Source: Lysobacter alkalisoli (lineage in GTDB: Bacteria > Pseudomonadota > Gammaproteobacteria > Xanthomonadales > Xanthomonadaceae). From it: DNA of 64,000 nucleotides. This document shows, piece after piece, positions 42,318 through 49,675 of the stretch. The stretch is taken from assembly GCF_006547045.1 (NCBI RefSeq), contig NZ_CP041242.1, positions 62,001-126,000 on the forward strand. Direction: 5' to 3'. The first letter of the stretch is position 1. Every line of letters begins with the position of its first letter. The notes below the pieces were generated by a model. The model was not told the origin of the DNA, did not search any database, and saw nothing but the letters and a program-made list of their open reading frames with translations. Position numbers and translations under genes: made by a program.

Positions 42318-45300
42318 GCCGCGTCCTCCGCATCGTCCTCGAGCGGGAGCGCGAGGACGTCCGCGGCATCGCCTTCGACCACGCCGCGGGTCACCGCACC
42401 GTAGATCGCGCGCGCGAGCGCGGCGAACTCGCGCAGGGTGTCGAGGTCGGTGAACGGATCGCGCCCGCGCAATGCCAGTCGCAGCGCTTCGCTGTCGCCT
42501 TCGGCCCACTGTCGCGTCCCGCCGCGCCATTTCGCCGCGGCGTTGCGTACCGCGCGCACCGGATCGGGTGCGTTGAAATATTCCCAGCCGCTGTACGGCG
42601 CAAAGGCCAGCGGGCGGCGCAGGCCCTCGCCGCGCAGCGCGAGCAGGTGGCGCAGTGCGGCGGTCGCCTGATCGCGACCGATGGCGTCGCGCGGATAGGC
42701 GCGGACGCCGTCCTCGCCCTGGTGGAACTCGAGCAGCGGCAGGCCGAGGCCGGCGGCTTCCGCCAGCAACCAGTCCAGGCCGTGGCGGATCGCTGACGGC
42801 CCGTTCGGCGTGCCGAAGCGCAACCGCGCCAGCCCCTGTGGCCACGCGTCGGCGAGGCGGCCTTGCAGGCGCACGCCGTCGATCTCCACTTCCAGCGGCC
42901 ACGACCGCGGTTCCGCATCGCCGCGCCATGCGACGAACTGCGCGGCATAGGGTTGAACCTCGTCCAGCACCCCGGCCAGTGCGCGCCGGCCCAGCGGCCC
43001 GGACGGCAGCAGGCCGCGCGCACGCAGCCGAGGTTGCATCGCCTCGGCATCCTCGCCGGCGAGCAGCGCATCGAACGCCGCGCGTTGCAGTTGCATGCGC
43101 TCGAGGCCACGACCGGGCGCCTGCAGCGGTTCCACATCCTCACCGGCGGCCTCGACCTCGGCCAGGCGCAGGCCCAGCCGCTGGCGCAGGAACTGTTCGG
43201 CCGGCGCCATCAGGAACCGGCGCAGTGCGTCGAGCGACAGCGTGTCTTCGACCTCGATGGCCGGCGCCAGCGCGGCGGCGGCGTCCATCCAGGGCGGCAA
43301 TGCCGTGCGCGCGCCGGCCAGGTGGCCGGCAGCAGGGTGCCAGTGGCGGCGGTAGCTGAAATGACGCGGATCGGGCGCGTCGCCGCCGCCGAACGCGGCC
43401 GGCGAGAACGGCTGCAGCGGATGCCGCAATACCAGTTCCTGCGCCGCGGCGGCCGGGTCGGCGTGGTAGGCACCGGCGGCGGCCCGCAGTTCGTCGACCA
43501 GCGCCGAAGGCTCGCGCACGCTGCCGTCGCGCGGGTCGGCGCCGAGCCAGCTGAGGTAGAACACGTCCTGTGCGGACGAGAACAGCTGCAGGAACAGGTA
43601 GCGGTCGTCGTCGCGGGTGGAGCGGTCGCCGTGACGACGCTTGCCGGTGTCCAGTTCGGCGGTGAGGCGGTTGAGTCCGGCGACCGGGTCGCGGCGCGGG
43701 AACTCGCCGTCGTTCATGCCCAGCAGGCAGATCACCCGGAACGGCAACAGCCGCATCGGCACCATCCGCGCGAAGCTGACGCCGCCGGTGAGCAGCGGCG
43801 CACGGGTGTCGGCTGCGGACAGCACGGCGGCGAAATGGGAGCGCACGACTTCAGCCGGAACGGGCAACTCGGCCCCGGCGCGTTCGGCATCGCGTGCGAA
43901 GCTGTCGACCAGGCGGCGCAGGCGCTCCAGCGCACGCTGCCCGCCGGGCGTGGAGGGCGGGCGCGGCGGCAGGTCATCGAGCAGGACCAGCAGGCGTTCG
44001 CGCCACTGCGCGGGCGGCATCGCTTCGCCGAGCAGGCGTTGGTGGCGGGCGAGCACGCGCAGCAACCGCAGCAGCTTGTCGAGCGCTTCGAGCGCGCCGC
44101 CCTCCAGTTCCGGCCAGGGCGCGACGACCTGTCCGGCGCCGGCAATCGGTTCATCGCCGCCGGTGGCGTGGCCGAGCAGCAGGCGGTCCAGTGCGAACTG
44201 CCAGGTATAGGCGTCGTCGGCCGGCGCACCGTGGCGCGCGCGGTGCGCGGCATCGATGCCCCAACGCGCGCCGGCGGCCTGCAGCCAGCCGTGCAGGCGC
44301 TCGAACGCGTCGGCGTCGAGCCCGGCGGCCTCGGCCAGTGGCGGGCTGGCGAGCAGGTCGAGCATTTCCTGCAGGCCGAAGCGCGCCACCGGCAGCGCCA
44401 GCAGGCGCAGGAACACCTCGGCCAGCGGTTCCCCGGCCAGCGGGCTGGCATCGGCCATCGCGTAGGGGATCGGTCCGCCCGGAGCATGATCCTTGTCGCC
44501 GTGGCCGCCGAACACCGCGTCCAGGTACGGCACGTAGGGGTCGATGTCCGGCGCCAGCACCGCGATCTCGCGCGGCTGCAGCGGCGGGTCGAACCGTTTG
44601 TCCTCGAGCAGCGCGCGCAGGCGGTCGTGCAGCACCTGCAGTTCGCGCAGGCGGGTGTGGCAGGCGTGCAGCTGCAGGCTGGGGTCGTCGCGGTCCACGG
44701 CCGCGCGCGGCGTGCCGGAGGGGGCGCTGCGGCGGTGGAACAGATCGGCCTGCAGGCGCTGCAGCAGGCTGTCGTGCTGATCCGCATGCTCGGGGTCGAC
44801 GCAGGCATCGATCTCGCCCGAGGGATGCACCACCTCGTAGCTGCCGAGCAGGGCCATGAAGTCGCGCCCGGCCATGCCCCAGCTGCGCAGCAGCGGGTTC
44901 TCGTCGGCCTCGTCTCCGAACGGCGCCGGCGAACCGCTGCGCAGGCGTGCGCCCAATGCCTGCAGGTCGCCCCAGTACGCGCGCGTCGGCGTGGGCAGGT
45001 AGAAGTGCAGGGTGCCCACGCGGGCCTGGGTGGCCATCACCCGCAGCACGTCGGGCGAGACGTTGAGGGTGGCGAAGGCGAACAGCCGCGGCGGCAGGCC
45101 CTGCGGCAATGCCTCGCCGTCGGGATCATGCCTGCCGAACCGCGCGAGGTAGTCCTGGATGCGGCGAGCGCGATGCGTGCGGCCGGCCGCCACTTCGCGC
45201 CAGAGGATGGCCTGCGGGTCGTCCGGATCGGCACCGGCCTCCCAGCGCAGCAGCCAGTCGCGGCGCCAGGCCTGGTACTTCTCGAACACCGCGGCCAGCT

Positions 45301-45703
45301 CGCCGGCCAGCGCCCAGGGCTTGAGCGCGTCATCGCCGCGCAGGTGCTCGCGCAGCGCGCGCAGGGCCGGGCGTTCGAGCACCGCCGGATCGGCCAGCGC
45401 GGCGTACACGCGCCACTGCAGCGCGGCCGCGTCGAGATCGCCATCGCTCCTGCCGAGATTGGCGTCCAGCGCGCGGGCGACGAACTCGCCGGGGGTGAGG
45501 AACTCGAGGTTGGCGGCCACGCCATGGCGCGCGGCCAGGGTCGCCTGCAGCCAGCGCCGCATCGCCACCTGCGGGATCAGGATCGTGTCCGGCGTCAGCA
45601 GCGCCTGCCCGGGCGCGGGTTCGCGCAGCGCGTCGGCCAGCAGGCCGGCGAGCACGTCGAGCGCATTGGAGTGGTAGAGGCGGAAGTCGGACGGACCCGG
45701 CAT
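42314..45703 (-). CDS. recC: Exodeoxyribonuclease V subunit gamma (RecC)
   Basis: A 1129-residue RecC (E. coli 1122), the subunit that splits the DNA strands and senses Chi sites. The N-terminus FRLYHSNALDVLAGLLADAL is the conserved RecC start, followed by inactive helicase-like domains (ILIPQVAMRRWLQATLAARH, LCLLGMNDGEFPRRDP-like segment VICLLGMNDGEFPRRDPV) and the C-terminal nuclease-like domain. The start ATG at 45703 is chosen for that N-terminus; ATG 45745 is in frame 14 codons upstream. A hairpin covers the 45703 start. First gene of the recC-recB-recD operon. Confidence 0.94.
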   Translation of the reverse strand: MPGPSDFRLYHSNALDVLAGLLADALREPAPGQALLTPDTILIPQVAMRRWLQATLAARHGVAANLEFLTPGEFVARALDANLGRSDGDLDAAALQWRVYAALADPAVLERPALRALREHLRGDDALKPWALAGELAAVFEKYQAWRRDWLLRWEAGADPDDPQAILWREVAAGRTHRARRIQDYLARFGRHDPDGEALPQGLPPRLFAFATLNVSPDVLRVMATQARVGTLHFYLPTPTRAYWGDLQALGARLRSGSPAPFGDEADENPLLRSWGMAGRDFMALLGSYEVVHPSGEIDACVDPEHADQHDSLLQRLQADLFHRRSAPSGTPRAAVDRDDPSLQLHACHTRLRELQVLHDRLRALLEDKRFDPPLQPREIAVLAPDIDPYVPYLDAVFGGHGDKDHAPGGPIPYAMADASPLAGEPLAEVFLRLLALPVARFGLQEMLDLLASPPLAEAAGLDADAFERLHGWLQAAGARWGIDAAHRARHGAPADDAYTWQFALDRLLLGHATGGDEPIAGAGQVVAPWPELEGGALEALDKLLRLLRVLARHQRLLGEAMPPAQWRERLLVLLDDLPPRPPSTPGGQRALERLRRLVDSFARDAERAGAELPVPAEVVRSHFAAVLSAADTRAPLLTGGVSFARMVPMRLLPFRVICLLGMNDGEFPRRDPVAGLNRLTAELDTGKRRHGDRSTRDDDRYLFLQLFSSAQDVFYLSWLGADPRDGSVREPSALVDELRAAAGAYHADPAAAAQELVLRHPLQPFSPAAFGGGDAPDPRHFSYRRHWHPAAGHLAGARTALPPWMDAAAALAPAIEVEDTLSLDALRRFLMAPAEQFLRQRLGLRLAEVEAAGEDVEPLQAPGRGLERMQLQRAAFDALLAGEDAEAMQPRLRARGLLPSGPLGRRALAGVLDEVQPYAAQFVAWRGDAEPRSWPLEVEIDGVRLQGRLADAWPQGLARLRFGTPNGPSAIRHGLDWLLAEAAGLGLPLLEFHQGEDGVRAYPRDAIGRDQATAALRHLLALRGEGLRRPLAFAPYSGWEYFNAPDPVRAVRNAAAKWRGGTRQWAEGDSEALRLALRGRDPFTDLDTLREFAALARAIYGAVTRGVVEGDAADVLALPLEDDAEDAA

Positions 45704-45719
45704 CCGGCCATGATGCCGG
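45697..45719. promoter_or_regulatory. Hairpin over the recC start codon
   Basis: CCGGCATC (45697-45704) pairs with GATGCCGG (45712-45719) around a 7-nt loop; an alternative longer pairing of ACCCGG with CCGGGT is possible. The ATG at 45703 lies in the stem. It may limit translation of recC or terminate the regulator transcript that ends at 45751. Confidence 0.5.
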
Positions 45720-45750
45720 AGCCGGGTCGCAGGCGGCGAGAACATTGGGG

Positions 45751-46851
45751 TCAGGCCGCGGCTTGCGGTGCCTGGGCTGCGCGGATGGAGGGGAAGGCCT
45801 CCGGCAGGGTCTGCACGGTGCCGCAGTAACTCGGGTCGTAGCCGGGCAGCTGGCCGAGGGCGTGGCGGAAGGCGTCGCCGCGCAGCAGGTCGACCAGTTC
45901 GGCCAGCTGCCCGCTTTCCAGCATCTCCTCGCGGCACAGGAAGAAGTAGTGCTCGGTGACCATCGGCACGAAGTCGAGGCCGTAGCGGCGCGCGGGCGGC
46001 TCCAGTGCCAGGCCGGCATCGGCCAGGCCGCTGGCGACGTAGGCGGCGACCGCGGCATGGGTCAGTTCCTCCACGTCGCAGGCGTTGATTGCGGCGAACG
46101 ACAGCCCCTGCCGCGCCAGCATGCATTCCAGCAGCAGGCGGGTGCCGGAACCGGGCTGACGATGGATGAAGCGCAGGTCGCCGCGCAGCAGATCGTCGAG
46201 GCCGTGCACACCTTTCGGATTGCCCGGCGCCAGCACCAGTCCCTGCCGGCGCATCGCCAGGTGCAGCACGCGGTCGCCCTGCAGGTCGAAGCGGTCGAGA
46301 TAGTGCCGGGCAATCTCCTCTTCCAGCGCACCGATCGGCAGATGCAGGCCGGCCAGGTCACAGCTGCCGCTGCGCAGCGCCGCGAGCGCGTCGTCGGGAC
46401 TGCGGTACTTCAGGTCCAGCGGCATGTTGTCGTCGGACATGAAGCGGCGCAGGGTTTCCACCCCGAACCCGTGCGAGGCGTGGATGCGCAGCGGCATGGC
46501 CTGCGCGCTGAGGTAGCGCTCGAGTTCGGCCTCCAGCTCGGTGGCCAGGCTCTCGAACATGGGCGACAGCCGCGCGGCGATGCGCTTGTCGGCCCAGACC
46601 AGGCGCTCGCCGATCGGGGTGAGCCGCGCCCCGCGGCCGCGGGTCATGCGCAGCAGCGGGCGGCCGAACAGCGCCTGCGCCTGCTTGAGCAGGCCCCAGG
46701 CGTAGCGATAGGACAGGCCGGCACGGCGGCAGCCGGCGGCCAGCGAGCCGGTCTCATGCACCGCCAGCAACAGTCCGATCAGGCGCGCGGGCATCTGCCC
46801 GCGGTCGGCCACTTCCAGCTTCCAGTACGGCTCGATGCCGATCTTGAACAT
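45751..46851 (-). CDS. One-component regulator: ModE/LysR-like HTH plus PBP-like domain
   Basis: A 366-residue DNA-binding protein. The N-terminal part (about 20-90) is a winged HTH of the ModE/LysR type (GLLLAVHETGSLAAGCRRAG, LSYRYAWGLLKQAQALFG, MTRGRGARLTPIG); the rest (about 110-350) is a periplasmic-binding-protein-like domain of the PBP_like type, with SPDDALAALRSGSCDLAGLH and HRQPGSGTRLLLECML, which could sense molybdate, tungstate or formate-related ligand. The ATG at 46851 has GGAGGAG. It is divergent from the OFA transporter-fdhD-ydeP operon and is the probable regulator of it. The ligand is inference from context. Confidence 0.82.
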   Translation of the reverse strand: MFKIGIEPYWKLEVADRGQMPARLIGLLLAVHETGSLAAGCRRAGLSYRYAWGLLKQAQALFGRPLLRMTRGRGARLTPIGERLVWADKRIAARLSPMFESLATELEAELERYLSAQAMPLRIHASHGFGVETLRRFMSDDNMPLDLKYRSPDDALAALRSGSCDLAGLHLPIGALEEEIARHYLDRFDLQGDRVLHLAMRRQGLVLAPGNPKGVHGLDDLLRGDLRFIHRQPGSGTRLLLECMLARQGLSFAAINACDVEELTHAAVAAYVASGLADAGLALEPPARRYGLDFVPMVTEHYFFLCREEMLESGQLAELVDLLRGDAFRHALGQLPGYDPSYCGTVQTLPEAFPSIRAAQAPQAAA

Positions 46852-46907
46852 CGTCTCCTCCGGTTCGCGCGGGTGCGGGCGTGCTGCACTGCAGGACTGC
46901 CCGGTCG

Positions 46908-47026
46908 CCGATTCAATCGGTTTTTCAAAACATATTATTCGACCATCGCATCGCGCAGTACTTGTTGATCTTGTACTAGTCTCGCCCGGCAAGCCGCGAA
47001 TCAATTATGTAGTCAATAACATATTA
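46908..47026. promoter_or_regulatory. Divergent regulatory region of the formate module
   Basis: AT-rich DNA with several candidate sites: a perfect 13-bp palindrome CCGATTCAATCGG (46908-46920); a direct repeat AACATATTA at 46929-46937 and 47018-47026; a dyad AGTAC (46957-46961) and GTACT (46973-46977). Binding by the divergent regulator is likely but which element it uses is unknown. Confidence 0.5.
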
Positions 47027-47069
47027 AGCGGCCTCACGCAGACCCATGGTCATGCCCGGGAGGAAATCC

Positions 47070-48758
47070 ATGAGCCAGCCGGCTAGCACCGTTCTCGACC
47101 CTGTATCCGTCCGCCCCCCAGGCCTGCTGGCCAAAGAGCGCATCGTCGCCCGGCCCGGTTTCAATCGCTGGCTGGTGCCGCCCGCGGCGTTGGCGATCCA
47201 CCTGTGCATCGGCATGGCCTACGGTTTCAGCGTGTTCTGGCTGCCGCTGTCGATGGCGGTCGGGGTCGACGCCCCGGTCGCCTGTCCGGCCGACATGGGC
47301 TTCTTCGCCCGCATGTTCTCGGCCGCCTGCGACTGGCGAGTGTCGGAACTGGGTTGGATGTACACGCTGTTCTTCGTGCTGTTGGGCTGCTCGGCGGCGA
47401 TCTGGGGCGGCTGGCTGGAGCATGCCGGCCCGCGCAAGGCCGGGGTGGTGGCGGCGCTGTGCTGGTGCGGCGGCCTGGTGATCTCGGCGCTGGGCGTGCA
47501 CTGGCACCAGATCTGGATGCTGTGGCTGGGCTCGGGCGTGATCGGCGGCGTCGGCCTGGGACTGGGCTACATCTCGCCGGTGTCGACGCTGATCAAGTGG
47601 TTCCCGGATCGCCGCGGCATGGCCACCGGCATGGCGATCATGGGCTTCGGCGGCGGCGCGATGATCGGCAGCCCGCTGGCCGACATCCTGATGCGCCATT
47701 TCGCCACCCCGACCTCGGTCGGCGTGATGGAGACCTTCCTGGTGATGGCGGCGCTGTACTTCGTGTTCATGATGGCGGGCGCGTTCGGCTATCGCGTGCC
47801 GCCGACCGGCTGGCGTCCCGCCGGCTGGACGCCACCACCGGCGCAGAACGGCAACGCGATGATCACCCAGGGTCACGTGCACGTGAAAAAGGTCTGGGGC
47901 ATCCCGCAGTTCTGGCTGGTGTGGGGCGTGCTGTGCCTGAACGTGTCGGCCGGCATCGGGGTGATCGGCATGGCCTCGCCGATGCTGCAGGAGATGTTCG
48001 GCGGCCGGCTGATCGGCGTGGATGCCGGTTTCGGCAGCCTGGATGCCACCCAGCTCGGCGCGATCGCGGCGATCGCGGCCGGCTTCACCGGCCTGATCAG
48101 CCTGTTCAACATCGGCGGGCGGTTCTTCTGGGCGTCGATGTCCGACAAACTGGGGCGCAAGAACACCTACACGATCTTCTTCCTGCTCGGCATCGCGTTG
48201 TACGCCAGTGCGCCACACTTCGGTGCGTCCGGCAGCGTCGCGCTGTTCGTGGCCGCGTTCTGCGTGATCCTGTCGATGTACGGCGGCGGGTTCGCCACCG
48301 TGCCGGCGTATCTGGCCGATCTGTTCGGCACCCAGATGGTCGGCGCCATCCACGGTCGCCTGCTCACCGCCTGGGCCACCGCCGGCATCCTCGGCCCGGT
48401 GGTGGTCGGCTACATGCGCGAGTACCAGCTGGGGTTGGGCATGCCGCCTTCGCAGGTCTACAACACCACCATGTATATCCTTGCCGGCATGCTGGTCCTG
48501 GGCCTGATCTGCAACCTGCTGGTGCGGCCGGTGGCACCGAAGCACTTCATGACGCCGGAAGAACTCGCCCGCGAGAAGAAGCTCGCCCACGAGAAGGTGG
48601 GCGAGGGCGGCGAGTCGCTGATCCCGCAGGCCGAGATGGAGCGGATCGGGCGCGGCGGCAATCCGTTGCTGGTCGCCTTCGCCTGGGCCGCGGTCGGCGT
48701 CCCGCTGTTGTGGGGCGTGTGGATCACGCTGGAGAAGGCGCTGGTGCTGTTCCGTTGA
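47070..48758 (+). CDS. OFA-family MFS transporter (oxalate/formate antiporter-like)
   Basis: A 562-residue inner-membrane transporter of the major facilitator superfamily, OFA group, with about 12 helices and typical loops: GLGYISPVSTLIKWFPDRRG between helices 4 and 5 and FWASMSDKLGRKNTYTIFF. Larger than standard OFA members because of N-terminal and C-terminal cytosolic segments (the tail FMTPEELAREKKLAHEKVGE is charged). In this setting, upstream of fdhD and a formate-dehydrogenase-like gene, formate or oxalate is the plausible substrate. ATG 47070 is preceded by GGGAGGAAA. Confidence 0.9.
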   Translation: MSQPASTVLDPVSVRPPGLLAKERIVARPGFNRWLVPPAALAIHLCIGMAYGFSVFWLPLSMAVGVDAPVACPADMGFFARMFSAACDWRVSELGWMYTLFFVLLGCSAAIWGGWLEHAGPRKAGVVAALCWCGGLVISALGVHWHQIWMLWLGSGVIGGVGLGLGYISPVSTLIKWFPDRRGMATGMAIMGFGGGAMIGSPLADILMRHFATPTSVGVMETFLVMAALYFVFMMAGAFGYRVPPTGWRPAGWTPPPAQNGNAMITQGHVHVKKVWGIPQFWLVWGVLCLNVSAGIGVIGMASPMLQEMFGGRLIGVDAGFGSLDATQLGAIAAIAAGFTGLISLFNIGGRFFWASMSDKLGRKNTYTIFFLLGIALYASAPHFGASGSVALFVAAFCVILSMYGGGFATVPAYLADLFGTQMVGAIHGRLLTAWATAGILGPVVVGYMREYQLGLGMPPSQVYNTTMYILAGMLVLGLICNLLVRPVAPKHFMTPEELAREKKLAHEKVGEGGESLIPQAEMERIGRGGNPLLVAFAWAAVGVPLLWGVWITLEKALVLFR

Positions 48759-48769
48759 AGGCCGTTCCA

Positions 48770-49675
48770 ATGAATCCGTCCACGAGCGCAACCACGATGC
48801 CACGCAAGCCCGCCGCCTCCGAGCCGCCTTCCCCGGGCAGTGTGCTGCGCCCGGTCGACCGTTGGCGCAGCGGCCTGCACCGGCACCTGGGCGACCACAT
48901 CGCCGAGGAGGTGCCGGTCGCCTTCGTCTACAACGACGCGCCGTTCGCGGTGATGATGGCCACGCCGTCCGACCTGGAGGACTTCGCGCTCGGCTTCGCG
49001 CTCAGCGAGGGCATTGTGGAAGCCATCGGCCAGGTGCGGGTGGAGCGGATCGAACAGCTGTTCGAGGGCGTCGAGATCCGGCTGTCGATCCCCGTCGAAC
49101 GCGCCGGCATGCTGGAACGGCGGCGACGCAGCCTGAGCGGCCGCAGCGGCTGCGGCTTGTGTGGCAGCGAATTGCTGGAAACCGCGCTGCGTCATCCCGC
49201 ACCGGTCCGGAGCGGGATCCGGATCGAGGCCGCTGCGCTGCGCCGCGCATTGCGCGCGCTGCACGATGCGCAGACGCTCAACGCGCTCACCGGCGCCACC
49301 CACGCTGCGGGCTGGGCCGACCAGGACGGCCGGATCGTGCTGGTGCGCGAGGACGTGGGCCGGCACAACGCACTCGACAAGCTGATCGGCGCCATGCACC
49401 GTGCGGGACTCGCGGCCGATGACGGCTTTCTCGTTGTCACCAGCCGCGCCAGCTACGAGATGGCGATGAAGGCGGCCAGCGCCGGCATCGCGCTGATGGC
49501 GGCGGTTTCGGCGCCGACCGCGCTGGCGATCACGCTCGCCGACCGTGCCGGCCTGACCCTGATCGGGTTCGCCCGCGACGACGGATATGCCGTCTATACC
49601 CACCCGCAACGGCTGCTGCCCGAAGCGCCGGCAGAGTTGACCGGCGCGCGCAGGCGCGGGGATTCCGCGACATGA
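48770..49675 (+). CDS. fdhD: FdhD, sulfurtransferase for formate dehydrogenase maturation
   Basis: A 301-residue FdhD. It transfers sulfur from IscS to the molybdenum cofactor of formate dehydrogenases. The essential cysteine pair is CGLCG (Cys128, Cys131), followed later by REDVGRHNALDKLIG and VVTSRASYEMAMKAASAGI, the GDP-binding hallmark regions. The ATG at 48770 is 11 nt after the transporter stop; ATG 48800 is an alternative. Its stop overlaps the start of the next gene (ATGA), tying it to its target enzyme. Confidence 0.94.
   Translation: MNPSTSATTMPRKPAASEPPSPGSVLRPVDRWRSGLHRHLGDHIAEEVPVAFVYNDAPFAVMMATPSDLEDFALGFALSEGIVEAIGQVRVERIEQLFEGVEIRLSIPVERAGMLERRRRSLSGRSGCGLCGSELLETALRHPAPVRSGIRIEAAALRRALRALHDAQTLNALTGATHAAGWADQDGRIVLVREDVGRHNALDKLIGAMHRAGLAADDGFLVVTSRASYEMAMKAASAGIALMAAVSAPTALAITLADRAGLTLIGFARDDGYAVYTHPQRLLPEAPAELTGARRRGDSAT

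Noticed and set aside
38583-42404. A very long open frame on the plus strand opposite recB (about 1270 codons)
   Set aside because: It is a mirror of the GC-rich third positions of recB; the product has no family features, while recB shows all helicase and nuclease motifs.
42863-45829. Long plus-strand open frame opposite recC
   Set aside because: Same codon-bias shadow; recC on the minus strand is coupled to recB and has the family N-terminus.
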